Of a DNA stretch of 64,000 bases, positions 13,794 to 26,003 are shown in pieces; within the stretch, counting starts at the first letter, position 1; each line of letters opens with the position of its first letter. This stretch comes from Verticillium longisporum (Eukaryota; Ascomycota; Sordariomycetes; Glomerellales; Plectosphaerellaceae): assembly GCA_019188255.1 (NCBI GenBank), contig JAETXT010000002.1:5642001-5706000 (forward strand), written 5' to 3'. The position numbers and the translations under genes were made by a program. Under the pieces are notes generated by a model. The model was not told where the DNA came from. It saw only the letters and a program-made list of their open reading frames with translations, and did no database searches.

Positions 13794-15499
13794 ATGCAGC
13801 TCACCTACTTCAAGCAAGAGAAGCCCAACGGCCAGCAGACCGTGGCCCAGGAGGAAGCGCCCAAGTTTGAGCGCGTCGTCTGGCACAAGGACCCTGGCCT
13901 GCGGAAACTCTACTTCTACTGTGTCATTCTTTCCATCTCGTCTGCTGCCACAGGTTACGATGGGTAAGACTGCTCTCTCCTCGCTCTTTGATTGTGGGCC
14001 AGAAACAATGAGCACCCAGCTGACAGGTGTTGTTTCACAGCATGTTCTTCAACGGTGTCCAGAACTTCCAGTCCTGGAAGGACTTCTTCGGCGACCCAAA
14101 GGGCGCTGACCTCGGCCTTCTCGTCGCCCTGTACCAGATCGGTTCCGTCATCTCCATCCCCATGGTTCCCATCATCACCGACAACTGGGGCCGCAAGCTG
14201 TCCATCGTCATTGGCTTCATCCTCATGATTGTCGGTGCTGTCATGCAGGGTGCTTGCCAGAACTACGGCACCTTTGCCGGAGGCCGTGTTCTCCTCGGCT
14301 TCGGCAACTCGTTCTCCCAGATCGCCTCGCCCATGCTGCTGACGGAGATTGCCCACCCCCAGCACCGCGCGCGTCTCACGACCGTCTACAACTGCCTGTG
14401 GAACCTGGGTGCCCTCATCGTTGCCTGGACCACCTTTGGCACGGCCAACCTCAACAACGACTGGTCGTGGCGTATCCCCGCCATCCTGCAGGGTGCCCCC
14501 TCCTTGTTCCAGCTCTTCTTCCTGTGGTGGGTGCCCGAGTCGCCTCGTTTCCTCATCGCCAAGGAGCGCGACGACGAGGCCCTCGCCATTCTCGCCAAGT
14601 ACCACGCCAACGGCAACGACCAGCACCCCACGGTTCAGTTTGAGTTCCGCGAGATTCGTGACACGATCCGCCTCGAGCAGGCCGCCAATACGAGCACCAA
14701 GTACGTCGACTTCTTCAAGACCAAGGGCAACCGCTACCGTCTCATCGTCATCATCGCCCTCGGTATCTTCTCGCAGTGGTCCGGCAATGCCATCATTTCC
14801 AACTACACCTCTCTCCTGTATGGAAATGCTGGTATCTCTGACGAGACGGCCCGCCTGGGTCTCAACGCCGGCAACACGAGCATGTCCATGATTGTGTCCA
14901 TCAGCTTCGCCCTCATGGTCGACAGGGTCGGCCGTCGTCCCATCTTCCTGCTGGCCACCGGTGGCATGTTCGGCACTCTCTGCGTGTGGACCCTCACCTG
15001 CGGCCTCTACGAGCAGCACCGCGCGCCCGGCGCCAACATTGCCATGATCGTCTTCATCTGGGTCTTCTCGTTCTTCTACGCGACAGCCTGGTCTGGTCTC
15101 CTCATCGGTTACGCCGTCGAGATTCTGCCCTACTCGCTGCGTGCCAAGGGTCTCATGATCCTCAACATTGCCATCCAGGTCGCCCTCTGCCTCAACAACC
15201 AGGCCAACCCCGTGGCCATGGACCACTGGAAGGGCGAGGAGGGCACTGGCTACGGCGGCAACACGTGGATCCTGTACCTCATCTACGTCATCTGGGTCTT
15301 CTTCGAGCTGTGCTTCGTCTTCTACATGTTTGTCGAGACCCGCGGACCCACGCTCGAGGAGCTCGTCAAGGTCATTGACGGCCCTGACGCCCAGGTCGCC
15401 GACATAGACTTGGGCCACGTCGAGAAGGACACGGCCCTGGAGGCCGAGAAGCGCGAGGACGCCGGCGTCGAGCAGGTGCAGTACCACTCCAAGGTCTAG
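13794..15499 (+). CDS. MFS sugar transporter, lactose-permease/hexose-porter type
   Basis: Twelve-helix sugar porter of the major facilitator superfamily, expected in the plasma membrane as a sugar:proton symporter. Exons 13794-13963 and 14041-15499 (intron GTAAGA, GCTGAC branch) give 542 residues. Signatures in order: GYDGMFFNGVQ in helix 1, DNWGRK in the 2-3 loop, GGRVLLGFGNS, WWVPESPRFLIAKER before the central loop, SQWSGNAIISNY in helix 7, DRVGRR, and VETRGPTLEEL after helix 12. The pattern resembles fungal lactose/cellodextrin-type permeases more than glucose HXTs, but substrate cannot be read from sequence. Strong third-position C bias suggests high expression. The 543-codon frame is intact. 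Confidence 0.88.
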
Positions 15500-17442
15500 G
15501 GACAGACGGTTGTTGCTTGAGGCTCGCTCTATTTTCACTTTCTTCACGCCGGCCAAGGCGTCGCATGCTGCATGTCCAGGCCGCCACGGCCCAGGTCGCG
15601 CACGTGTCTCTCTTGCGCCCGTCGATGCGTTGGTCACCACGTCACGAATTGGGATTTAATGAGAACAACGGCCGGTTTTCCCCCCTCCAATCGAGGGGTG
15701 GAAAGGGGCCTGCCTAGGACTTTCGCTATTATTGATACCACGAATACAGAATCCTTCCGGATACGTGCTGCTCTCTTGACTTGCTGTGATTTTGTTTTCT
15801 ACTGTCGCTGCCCTCGGCCTTTAGGGTGTGCAGTGCTGGTGTGTCACCGCAGTCGGCTAGGCCTCCTTGTCTCCCCCTCATCTCCCTTGGGGTTTGCCGA
15901 TCTGTGGTGCGTCGAGGTGCGGAGTAAGCGCTGACGAGACAGAGTGGGAACGGGAAGGATTGCGGAGGGCCACCGCGACAGGGGTGATGAGGCATGGGTA
16001 TGGACAGGGGGGCTCATCAAGCATGGGGGTGCGAGGGGAGAAGAGTACGATGTAGGTTGGCGGGCGGGCGGGGGATCTATCTCCCTGCACTTTATTTGCT
16101 ATGGGGACGGCCTTTAGCTATTCGCTGCGCGGGAAAGTGGGCGTTCCTCGGAGCCATGGTTGTATATTCTACGGACGCATGTTCATCAACCAACCCCCTT
16201 GGAGAAAGCAGAGGGTTACGCAGCAGACGAGACGCGGCACCGGGAGAGAAGACTACAGGTCGGGTGGACGGGCGGCAGCTTGGGTGGTCGAGGACCTGTG
16301 GCGTCTCGGTGTTGTACTTGTACTATGTGGCCAAGACAAAGTAACGGGTAAACGGCGTTCGTCTCGTCGTCTTTCTGCGGTGGAGTCCTGTTGGGCCTGT
16401 TGTCTCTGTTTTCGCTGCCTTGGCTGCTTGTGGTCTAGGTTTGCGGTTTCTTAGCCTCGGCGTGCTTTCTCCCGTCCCGCAGCGAAACTGGGCCCGTTTT
16501 TTGGTCGTCGTCAAGAGCCGAGCGGACGAGATACCATCCAGAGAGACATGGAGACTCGGCATTTTCGCTTGCTACGCCTTGATTCTTCGCAAACGTTAGT
16601 AGATGAATTGGACCGCAGCTCCACTACTCGGCAATAGCCTGCGGACTAGACTCGGGGGCCACTGTCTACATGTACCATGTACTGTACTGTAGTCTTTGCC
16701 GATGTCTCCCATCAAGCTTCCGCCAGACATCGTCATGCCCGACCCCGCGCCGCAACATGCAAACTGAAACAGATTCGACGAGCTCAGTGAGCTGCAACCC
16801 GCTCACGCGCTACTGTACACCCTCTCTCAGACGTCCGACTGACTCGCACCCGGCTCAACGGCCAGGCATCCGCCACAGCGCCACCCCTTGCGCCCGACTC
16901 GGCAGAGGCCACGCCTCCCGCGCGTCTGGCGCGTCTGCCACGCCGGTCGGCAAATCGCACCTCTCGGCGCTCCGGGGAGAGTACAGTGTCCGTTGCCATT
17001 GGCGCACGCGGTGATACCCGGAGCGCGCGACCGGCGTACCGGCGCCGAAACTGTCGCAGGTTCGCCGGCGCGGTTGGCCCCTTCTCGTTCGTCGTACCTT
17101 GTCATTGACAGTACCTGCGGAGCGCGCATGCTGTGGCCGGATGGGGCCTGATGACCGTCCCATGGCAGCGACATCACCCAAGTTCGTGGTAAACACCCCA
17201 CCCCCTACTAGATGCTCAAGATGGACCCAAGATCAACAAGTGGAACGTGGCATCTCATCACCTCGCATGCTGCACTCCGCGCTGCTTCAGGCTGACAGGC
17301 ATGGTCCTGAATGATCTATCACCAACATTGGCGTCGTGTTCCCACCCTAGCCGATGCAACTACTGCGCGGTCACCCCCGGTCCGCCATCCCTCGCCTGAC
17401 ACTTTTAAGCTTCTTACAAGGCTGGGAACGTCCCTGCCATCG
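15500..17442. other. intergenic region
   Basis: About 1.9 kb holding the 3' end of the transporter transcript on the left and the 3' flank of the leftward-reading gene on the right. No frame with family resemblance or splicing logic was found. Confidence 0.5.
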
Positions 17443-20352
17443 CTAGACCAACCCCTGATGTGCCACTTGCGACCGACGTGCCTGCGCCTTGCGCTTGCGC
17501 TTGCGTAGCTCTGCCCTCCGTCGCCGGGCCCGCTGTTCCGGCTGTTCCGGCTCCGGCTCGTCGCCGAGCACCTCAAACGCCCTGAGGTCCGCCAAGAATC
17601 GCCGTATCCAAACTCCAGTCTTCTCCCGTATCCACGCGTCCACGTCATCATCGCACGCCGCAGAAGTTGCAATACGCAAGCCCCGGAGGACGTCCCGGTC
17701 GTCGAACCCGCCTCGGAAACTGGGTTGCGCTGAGCTCGTACTCTCGGCTGGAGTGTCAGTAGTCTCGTGGTGCGAAACACTCGCCGCTGACTGTGATTTC
17801 GTGTCCGATAGCACGTCGGCGCCGGAAGCACGGATAGTTTGAGCTCTCCCTTCCGGCTTTGTTTCTGTGCCTTGAAAAGATGTAGCCTTAGGGGACAATG
17901 TACCCCGAGGGTTAGATATCTCCGGATCCGCGTGAGATAGAATTTCGTTTTCTTTTCCTTCACCACCGAGGGTGTCCTTCTGTACTGGGTCCAGCGTCGC
18001 CGCAACTGCATCTCCCTCCTTTTGTAGCGTTTCCAAAGCATCTAAAAGCGCCGTCTCAAGTGAGGATGCATTGTCGACTCCATGTGCCCACATGGGTGGT
18101 ATCTCCGGCACGGACACGCCGGATTCAGCACATTTAGCAACAATGCTGGCTTTCGTTGACCCTATAGTTGGCGCGGGAGGTGACGGAGGGGGGTGGACGG
18201 GCTCCTTAGGCTGAGGCGCTCGACCGCTGAAGATTGCGGACGGCCGCGGCTGGGCTTGCTGCATGTCGCGATGCTTCTTGGCCAGTTCAAGCTTCTCGCG
18301 GGCTTTTCGTTCCGGCTGTCGAGCCGATATTCTGAGCGACTGGCCAGGTCTTCCTCTAGGGCCAGCAGCTGAAGCCTTTGCATTTTTCGATATCCCATCT
18401 GAAGGAACTCCGGGGACAGCAGGCTCTTCAGTGATTGTCGCAGGCCGCCCAACCGCAGATGTCCTGACATTTGTAGATGCAGGTATTTCCGCTTCGGATA
18501 GTCTGTGCTCGATGGTAGCAGCCTTCTCGGCTTGTCCCGCCGGTTGATGCAGCGTACTTTTATGTCCATGTGGTTGTTGAGGCTTTCGTAGACCTTTGAG
18601 CGCCGAGTAGTCTACAGGCGGTGGTCTGGAGTGCCGAGTATGACTTTGGCGCAGCCCTGTGGGTTTTCTAGGATTGACACTCTGAGTATGATTGGTCTGC
18701 GTGGGAAATTTGACTGTCGGCTTGTTTATGAAATCTGGTACTGGTGCGGTCCCGTCTTGTAACGTGAGATCTGATTGCCGTACATGTCGTACATCATGCC
18801 GGTGGTGCTTCGACTGCGTAGGGCCAGTATTCTCACGCTGGCCTTGTCGCAGAGCTTTTCTGGGCGTCTCTAGCGACCTTTGAGGAATTGGTGTGCTACC
18901 AGCAGTTGATGTCTGCTCGTTCCGAAAGCATGGCAGGCGACAAATTTTGGATGTCGATCTATCCTTGGACGGCGGGACCTGATCAAGCTATGTGAGGTCC
19001 TGTGGTTTGCTTGGATCCGTAAAGATAATCTCCGTGTCGTGACTCGAGTAAGACGAGCTGGATGAGCTGGCGCGTGTCGGCAGTTCTTTGTAAACGCCAT
19101 CCAGGTGAAACGCGCCGATCTCATCCTCGCTGCGAACATTGGGAGATTCCCGAGGCTTGGAGGATCTGTGATCGCCAAAGACGAGCGCTTCGAGGGGAGC
19201 TCGCGGTGCTTTCTTTCGGCCTGGAGAGCGTTCTTGTTGTTGTTTAGATGTCACAGCCAACCCGGCACTTTGGAACTCCGCCTGATATGGAAGTAATGCA
19301 GATACCGTGTGGTATGAAATTGCTGATTGTGGTGTAGGTGTGAAGACAGGGACCCTACCTGCAACGCCTCTGCGCGTAGCGAAAGTCTCAAGCTGCTGCG
19401 TGAACTGGTCCAGAGCTTTGCGTTGGCTGGAAGTTCGCGATGGGGGCAATGGGCCTGAAGATATAGATATGGCTTCAAGAGGCGATATGAGGGATGAGAT
19501 GTGGCTTTGCTGAGAAAGGCTGCGACGAACGGCATCCCACAGTTTAGGGTCGACCTCCTGAGAAGACCCGGCACGGACGGGCGAGGCTTGACCCCGTGCT
19601 TTGGAGGAACCAGGGCCCAAGAATGCGGCTTGATGAGCGCTGTTCGGAAGCCCTCCGTGCGATATGACTGTCTGCGTTGCCGAGTCCCGACGCAACGTTG
19701 GTAGCCTCTGGCTCGACATCGGCCTCCGGACCGACGACATCGGCCTTGGTTTGAGGAACCGACTAGAGGTTCGACCTGGGTTGCGTGGAGGAACAGGTGG
19801 AGCATACTGAGATTTCTGGCCTGAGAAGTGCATTTTCGGCTTTTGAGGGTACGTCGCAAGGTCAACAGTCGGCCTTGCTACTGATTCAGTCTTGTGGGGG
19901 GCAGAAATGGGATATTGTGGGCGCGCCTCGTTCGTCAGGTACCTGCGCAGGCGCATGTCCTGTCGTCTTCTCTTCGCAGCGAACGCGGCATCAATGGATG
20001 CAGGATGGACGTTCTCGAGCCTTCGGTAGACAGACACGTGCAGTGGTGGCGACACGCGGCCGGTGGGCAGGCGGACGCGGCTCCGTCTGTTGGCGCGGAT
20101 GACGAGGCGTTGCTGGCGGCGGAGGTCTTCGAGGGAGGAGCTAAGAGGATGGTGATAGACGTCGCGGGCCGCCTGGTGGGCAAGGCCTGTTGCGGACTGG
20201 GGTATCTCTGGGGAAAGACAACTGCTGCCGGCAAAGCATAGGTGGCAGTTAAGCATGGTCCATACTCCAAGAAGTGATGCGGGTGGTGGTGATAGCGGCG
20301 TGGGATTGTTCTGACAGGAGTTTCGAGAGCGATGAGGTTCGGAGGGCAGCAT
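17443..20352 (-). CDS. uncharacterised low-complexity protein; frame crossed by one TAG
   Basis: From the ATG at 20352 one reading frame runs to 17443 (970 codons) with a single interruption, TAG at 18990-18988. Either this is a 454-residue protein followed by decayed sequence, or a premature stop in a ~969-residue protein. A third option is an intron from 19095 (GTTTAC donor) to 18979 (branch-like CTCAC, acceptor GATCAG). That intron is 117 nt, a multiple of three, and would remove the stop. The product is basic and Ser/Pro-rich. An N-terminal block has paired arginines (RRQQRLVIRANRRSRVRLP) and AAKRRRQDMRLRRYL. A conserved-looking C-terminal domain contains DDRDVLRGLRIATSA and WIREKTGVWIRRFLADLRAF, with a basic tail. 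I do not recognise the family; nuclear location is a guess from the basic stretches. Confidence 0.6.
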
Positions 20353-20386
20353 TGAGTTGAGGGGAGGAGAATGCGAAGGTCCATTA

Positions 20387-20471
20387 TCTACCTACCTACC
20401 TACCTACCTACCCTGGATAAGGTACCTGAGGTAAGGTAGATAGGTACCTAGGTAGGTAGGTAAGGTAGGTA
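20387..20471. repeat. (CTAC)n / (GGTA)n inverted tract
   Basis: A run of CTAC tetranucleotides is followed, after CTGGATAA, by GGTACC, CCTAGG and GGTA repeats of opposite sense, so the two arms could pair. It sits 35 bases upstream of the start of the uncharacterised gene on the minus strand, in its promoter. Confidence 0.8.
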
Positions 20472-20676
20472 TGAGAGAGGCGAGGACATGGTTGGAAAGT
20501 AGGGCTGAGAAAAGAGGGAGGTGCGTCCGGTGTCCCAAAGGTCCTGCCTGTGAAAGTCGAGACCATGGCAAGAGCCATCGGTACCGGGGAGCGAAAACAG
20601 AGAAGTAAAGAAAGAGCATCCAATAATACAGAGATACAAGTCGCACAAGGTGCAGCGAGACGATCACAATTACCCG

Positions 20677-20994
20677 TTATCGAATGTCCTTGATGCCGGG
20701 GGACGAGTAGACTTCAACCTGGCGACGGCCCTTCCTCAGCAGGAACTCAATGGCAGCAAAATCGCGCTTGTCGACGGCGAGGTGCTTCTGGAACTCGGCG
20801 CGGGCAAAAGACTGAAAGTGCTGCTTCTTGTCCTGGGATCTGTCAGTCGCAGAAGCTCATGAGAGAGAGAGAGAGAAGCGTCAGTGAGAGTCAGGTCCAA
20901 CCTCGGGTTTGCTGCGGATGCCGCGCAGGCATTGCCGGTAGAGCGAGAGGACCTCGCGCTGGAGGCCTGAGAGGCCCCTCTTTGAAACGGCCAT
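20677..20994 (-). CDS. succinate dehydrogenase assembly factor 1 (LYR family)
   Basis: Mitochondrial matrix LYR-motif chaperone that helps insert Fe-S clusters into the SDH2 subunit of complex II. Exons 20902-20994 and 20677-20832 give 82 residues. The intron begins GTTGGA, contains a (CT)n run and CTGAC branch, and ends CCCAG. The LYR motif is in SLYRQCLRGIRSKP, and the family C-terminus AAIEFLLRKGRRQVE..YSSPGIKDI is complete. Length matches Sdh6/SDHAF1. It is divergent from the hydrolase gene with about 400 bases between the ATGs, a likely shared promoter. Confidence 0.9.
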
Positions 20995-21392
20995 GCTGTT
21001 AGATGACTGGTTGATGGTGTGTGTCGATGAAGACGAGCGGAGGTTGTGGTGTCTGGTCAATTTGTCGTCGGATATCTGTGTACCTCACGGCAGCAAAATC
21101 CCTGGGCGCAGAAAGATTCAATTCAATGGTGATGTCAGCCACAACGCGTCTGGCGCTCGACGGAGCTCCATCGGCACTCGGGGGAGCTCCAAGACGAGCT
21201 AAACCGCTTCGGGCGCCGGTCCTGGGGTAGCATCACGCAATGACACTGCTCTGCATCTGTGTCTGATCGCAACTCGTGGTCTCTTCTATTTTTCCCCATT
21301 CTCATCATCTCGAGGTCAATTCATCTTGAACCTTATTTGTCTGCTGAAAATCAACTTGTCAGAGTACTCGACAAATTCTTCCGACGCCCGCC
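20995..21392. promoter_or_regulatory. bidirectional promoter region SDHAF1 / FAH hydrolase
   Basis: Gap of 398 bases between two divergent start codons. No TATA box or other element stands out; the promoter role is inferred from gene orientation only. Confidence 0.5.
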
Positions 21393-22488
21393 ATGCCCGC
21401 CTTTTCTGTAAGTGGGCCCGTATCACCATCCATGGGCTTATCGCCTCAATGGGATCAGGAACATGAAGGATGACACCGCCAGGCTGACGCAGAAGCATCT
21501 AGCGACTGGTCCGTTTCCTGGCCAAGGACGGAATCACGTACTACGGCGATGCCATCCTGCCTGCTGGCGTCAAGGACATTTCCAAGGCCAAACAGGCGCG
21601 GGTTGTGACGGGTGACATCTTTGGACAGCACAATGTCACCGACAAGGTGGCCGACATCCGGTTGCTGCTGGCGCCCCTCGCGCCGGAGCACGTCCGGACG
21701 GTGCGGTGTCTGGGTCTGAACTACGCCAACCATGCCAAGGAGTCCAACATGGCCATTCCGACGTACCCCATCCTCTTTGTGCGTGTTTCCTTTGTGCCCC
21801 CCCCTTCCACATGCTCTCCTGACCCCGGACATAGTACAAACCCGCAACGGCCCTGACCGGTCCCTCGGACCCCATCACCATACCGCCCATCGCCCAGACC
21901 GGCAGCACGCTCGACTACGAGTGCGAGCTCGTCATCGTCATCGGCAAGCAGGCGACTGACGTCTCCGAGGAAGACGCCCTCGACTACGTGCTCGGCTACG
22001 CCGTCGGCAACGACGTTTCGCACCGCGACTGGCAGATCAAGCGCGGCGGCGGCCAGTGGTCTCTCGGCAAGGGATACGACGGATGGGCGCCGTGGGGCCC
22101 GGGCATCGTGACGGGCGCCGCCATCGGCGACGCGCAGAGGCTGCGCATCTCAACCAAGGTCAACGGGCAGACGGTGCAGAACCAGACGACGGCGGATATG
22201 ATCTTTGGCATTCGAAAGGCCATCTCGCTGCTGAGTCAGGGGACGACGCTCGTGCCGGGCGATGTCATTTTCACGGGAACGTAAGTTGCTGCTGCCCACG
22301 TCCTGCCCTGTGCAGCAGGAGAAGAAGAAGACCAAGCTGATCGAAACAGTCCGGAGGGCGTTGGCATGGGCCGCAAGCCGCAGGTGTGGCTGAAAGATGG
22401 CGATGTAGTTGAGGTCGGCCTGGAGAATGTCGGTGTCTGCACGAATAAGGTTGAATTTGGACAGGTCAAGACAAAGGCTAGGATCTAG
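21393..22488 (+). CDS. fumarylacetoacetate hydrolase-family protein (FAHD1-like)
   Basis: Metal-dependent C-C or C-O hydrolase/decarboxylase fold shared by fumarylacetoacetase, acylpyruvase FAHD1 and related ring-cleavage enzymes. Exons 21393-21407, 21503-21778, 21835-22280 and 22350-22488; introns GTAAGT, GTGCGT and GTAAGT. The 15-base first exon is supported by the downstream CTGAC branch and family start. Visible motifs: CLGLNYANHAKE, YECELVIVIGK (Mg/Mn ligands Glu..Glu), GYAVGNDVSHRDWQ (ligand Asp), ADMIFGIRKAIS and GDVIFTGTPEGVG. About 292 residues, normal for the family. The exact substrate, such as acylpyruvate or oxaloacetate, cannot be assigned. Confidence 0.85.
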
Positions 22489-23322
22489 GGCCGCTTTCGA
22501 CGGACGCAGAGCTTCGGTAGGACTCGGAGTGTTGATGATAGACGAATGAATGCAACTCTCGATGGCTGACTGCCGTGGCTTAAGGTACCTGGTATTGTGA
22601 GTGCACTGCCAGAGCTGGTACCACGCTTCGGCAAGTGGAAGTAAGAGCAAGGCATGCAGGTGCAACTTGCCTGCCCATCTTGCCTGCCATCTTGCCTTAC
22701 CTGCCCTCCAGGTACCTGCGGATGCTAGCTTGGCTAGGTAGGCAGGTAGGAGGTAGGACAGCACCCAAGGACATTAGCAGAAGAGGAAAGTGGATCTGGC
22801 GGGTGCAGCTCAGCCCCCTATCTGGTGCCTAGCCTGCGCCCCCCAGGCACCTTCCCAAGCCTCCCCCTCCACTCTAGGCTCTCTGGCGGGCGTGCCTTGC
22901 CTCGCTGTGACCCTCGGGCTGTAGGGACCTGCCTCACCCCACTTTACGCTTACCCAGTTAGGCTCCCAACCGCTGTCCTACACCATCGTACCGCCACTTC
23001 GGTTCATTGCCTCAACACCATGACGGCCATCCCTCGTGACGCATTGCGCCTTGCTCATTGGTGCCTCTCGATCAACTTGGGAGGCCCGATTCCAGCTCAA
23101 CAACAAGACAGACTAGCGTCTTCTATTTCCGGGCGAGGCGTCTTGAACGTCTTGGGACTGCCTGAATCGCCCTCGGTTGCCGTCAATAATGACCATGGTG
23201 TATATCTCCCGATGATGCTGCTGTCGCGTGATGGCTGTTATCATGGCTTTAGTTCCAGGGTTCCTTTACCGACTCATTGATCGGACTAACTGTAAGGGAA
23301 GTCTCATCTTCGCACAATCTCC
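22489..23322. other. intergenic region with GGTA/CAGG-type repeats
   Basis: No gene supported. Between about 22640 and 22760 there are imperfect CTTGCCTGCC and CTAGGTAGGCAGGTAGG tracts, similar to the CCTAGGTA elements elsewhere in the window. Confidence 0.5.
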
Positions 23323-25591
23323 ATGTCTGTTACCATGACGCTGGTGGAGATGGAGGAGGATTTCACGGACCTCACCATTCCCGCTGATTACATCAAATTC
23401 TATGGCGATCCTCTCAGTCTCGTCGCTGGACTAGACTCAGCACCAACGCAGTGGAAGGGAAAAGGCAAGGCCGTGGGGCCATCCGTCGACGACGAGCCAC
23501 CTGTGACGGTAGAGGAAGAAGTCGACTGGACCAAGTACAACCCTCCTGCGGCCTTGCACACAACGCCAAATTTCCATGACGATGTTCTCGTTCACATAAT
23601 CAAGACATCCATCGACAGGCTACAAGCGCGCAACGCCGCAGAGCATCGAAAAAGAGAGGAGGAAGAGGAGCAGCGGAAAATGTCGAGCGTGCCAACGACT
23701 CCAGACTCTGAAGAGGATGCAGCCGCCAAGGAACCATATCTTCCCATCATCATACCCACGGATGACCCTCAACCCGTCTCCATCTCTGAAGTTCAAGCCC
23801 ACCTTGACGAAGCAGAAAAAGAAGACCTTGAGAATCTTTTCTCCCATGACACACCTGTATCCAGGACGCCTTTTGATCTTGACTCCAAACCAAAGAAGAG
23901 CCGCAAGTTTAAGCTCGCCCACCTGCTCAAGCGTCTCGCCGATAGGGACAGTGGCACTCCCCCGGTCAGAGACTCGTCAAAGAATGAGGAGCCGTCTAGC
24001 TCATCTGAGATCACCATCAAACATGAAGAGCCACCGCTACCACCCACGCCACCGGAAGAAGTGTAAGTCCTCCACTCTTTCTCAGCTTTTCCCTATTGAC
24101 GGACTCAGTGAATGCGTCTCCTGCCTAGATGACTTTCCTCAGTCGGCTCTCGTCAAGATTACCTGTCACAGCTATTGCACCCCGTGTTTCCACCGTCTCA
24201 TCACAACCGCATGCCAGAACGAGCAGCAGTGGCCCCCAAGTGTTGCCTCAACACAATCCCCGAGGAGACAACTCGCCCACATTCCGGCCGACCTGCAGAA
24301 GACGTTCCGTCGCCGCGCCGAGGAGTGGGCTCAGCCGGCACCGGATCGAATCTACTGCAGCCGACCCACCTGCTCACGCTTCATCCCCACGAGGCGCGTC
24401 GACCACGCCACCCGCACAGCGCGCTGCTCCCACCGCAGCCATCCTCCAACCTGCACCCTCTGCCGCGGCCCCGCCCTCCCTGCCGCCGAGGCGTGCCCCT
24501 GCGGCCGCGATGCCGCCCTCACCGAGGCCCGCGCTGCCGATGCCGGCTGGATGCACTGCGGCGCGTGCCACGCGCTCGTCGAGCATCGCGAGGCATGCCA
24601 GCACATGACGTGTCGTTGTGGGCACGAGTTCTGCTACGTCTGCGCGCTACCGTGGCAGACGTGTGGGTGTACCATGGATTCGCTAGCGGAGAAGCTCGCG
24701 GCGGCAGCGGCGCGGGTCGAGGCGCGACTCCTTCGGGAGGCGGAGGAGGAAGAAGCCGTGCGAATGGTGGAGGAGTTTGAGAGGGAGGAGAAGCTCAAGC
24801 AGGAGCTGCTCCGTGCCGAGGCCGAGAGGGCGGAAGCCGAGCAGAGGGCTGAGCGGGAGGCCATCAGACAGAGCGAGGTCAAGGACAGGTTTGAGAAGCT
24901 GAGACGCCAGATGGGGGATCTAAGGGAGCTGCAGGATGTGCTTGTAGGCTGGCAGCACGATCGGGAGGTCGAAGTTCTCAAGGCCGATGGTGCCGCTGAA
25001 GAGGAGGCTCTTAAGGAGAGGCAGCTCAGAGAGAGGCAAGAATACGACCAGACGGCACGCGACAAGATTCAAGTGCAAGAGCTGTCGTTCAAACGGGACT
25101 ATGCTTCGAGAGTCGCGGAGGAGAGGGACGTCGAGGCCAAGTACATGCTCGAGCTGCAGGTCTTCTACGAAGGGCGCGTCGAGGGGGCGAAAATGGTCGG
25201 CGACGCGATGACGCTGTTCCGGCGGCAGATGGACAAGGGGTGGCGCGCCTGGAGCCAGTGGCGGGACGGTGAAATGGCGGCGTATCAGGCCCGCATCGAC
25301 GAGGAGCGGACCATTCAGGAGGAGGGGCTCTGCAGCGTCAAGGCGAGGTTGGAGGACAGGCTCGCCGAGCAAGCGAGAGAGGCGACCAGGAGGACGGCGG
25401 CCGAGATGAAGTGGGCCGAGGAGGTGTGGCGGGAGAGAGAGGCCATGATGGTGGAGCTGGAGAGGGAGGAGCTCGATGACGGAGAGACCGGGAGCTGGTA
25501 CAGCTTTAGGGATGCCGAGGAGGAACTGCCTGAGGAGGCGGAAGCTTCTGGGTCAGGGTCGGAATCGGCGTCAGCAGCGATTCCGGCTTGA
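23323..25591 (+). CDS. RBR (RING-IBR-RING2) ubiquitin ligase with disrupted RING1
   Basis: E3 ubiquitin ligase that takes ubiquitin onto a RING2 cysteine before transfer. Exons 23323-24062 and 24109-25591, intron GTAAGT, 740 residues. The acidic N-terminal ~240 residues are followed by RING1 (CVSC..CHSYCTPC), an IBR (RIYCSRPTC..RCSHRSHPPTCTLC) and RING2 (MHCGACHALVEH, catalytic Cys near 410 in EACQHMTCRCGHEFCYVC). Beyond ~430 lies a long charged coiled coil rich in Glu/Arg. Anomaly: after NEQQWPP the frame reads SVASTQS, while PKCCLNTIPEET, the usual RBR continuation with two zinc cysteines, sits in the next frame at 24238-24273. A pair of compensating indels seems to have swapped about 14 residues. 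Either RING1 is damaged or the consensus is wrong. Confidence 0.82.
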
Positions 25592-26003
25592 GCCTCTCCA
25601 CCGGCCTCTTTCTCTTCCAGTTCTTAGATTGTATAGACTTTGAGATTTACTCACCAAACTCTTCACCAGACGAGGATCTATGAATGCGTCTTGACTAGCT
25701 TAGATGAGCACTGCCGCTTTTAAGTCGAGCTTTTATATCGCCACCCCAAGACGAGGATGAAACCTTGCGCAAGACTGTGTACACAGTTATATATCAGTCT
25801 GGATATATCTCATCAAACACGCCGCAAAGCGAGTGCGAATGGGGCCACTTGTGGCTGTGGGAATCCAACAAATCTATTACGAATGCCAGTCTCTATATGC
25901 TCAAAAGAAATTCGCTTCGCTCCGTCATACAATGTATATCAGCAGCTTCAGCCTGACATACCAGGCCGTTTTCAAGACCTTCACCCAAAAAGCCCTTCCA
26001 AAT
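25592..26003. other. 3' flank between convergent genes
   Basis: Moderately AT-rich spacer between the ends of the RBR ligase and the carboxylesterase. No gene or clear terminator motif seen. Confidence 0.5.

Noticed and set aside
13955..15640. 561-residue minus-strand open frame opposite the sugar transporter
   Set aside because: Covers the transporter exactly, with composition expected from the complement of C-ending codons; no membrane or family signature.
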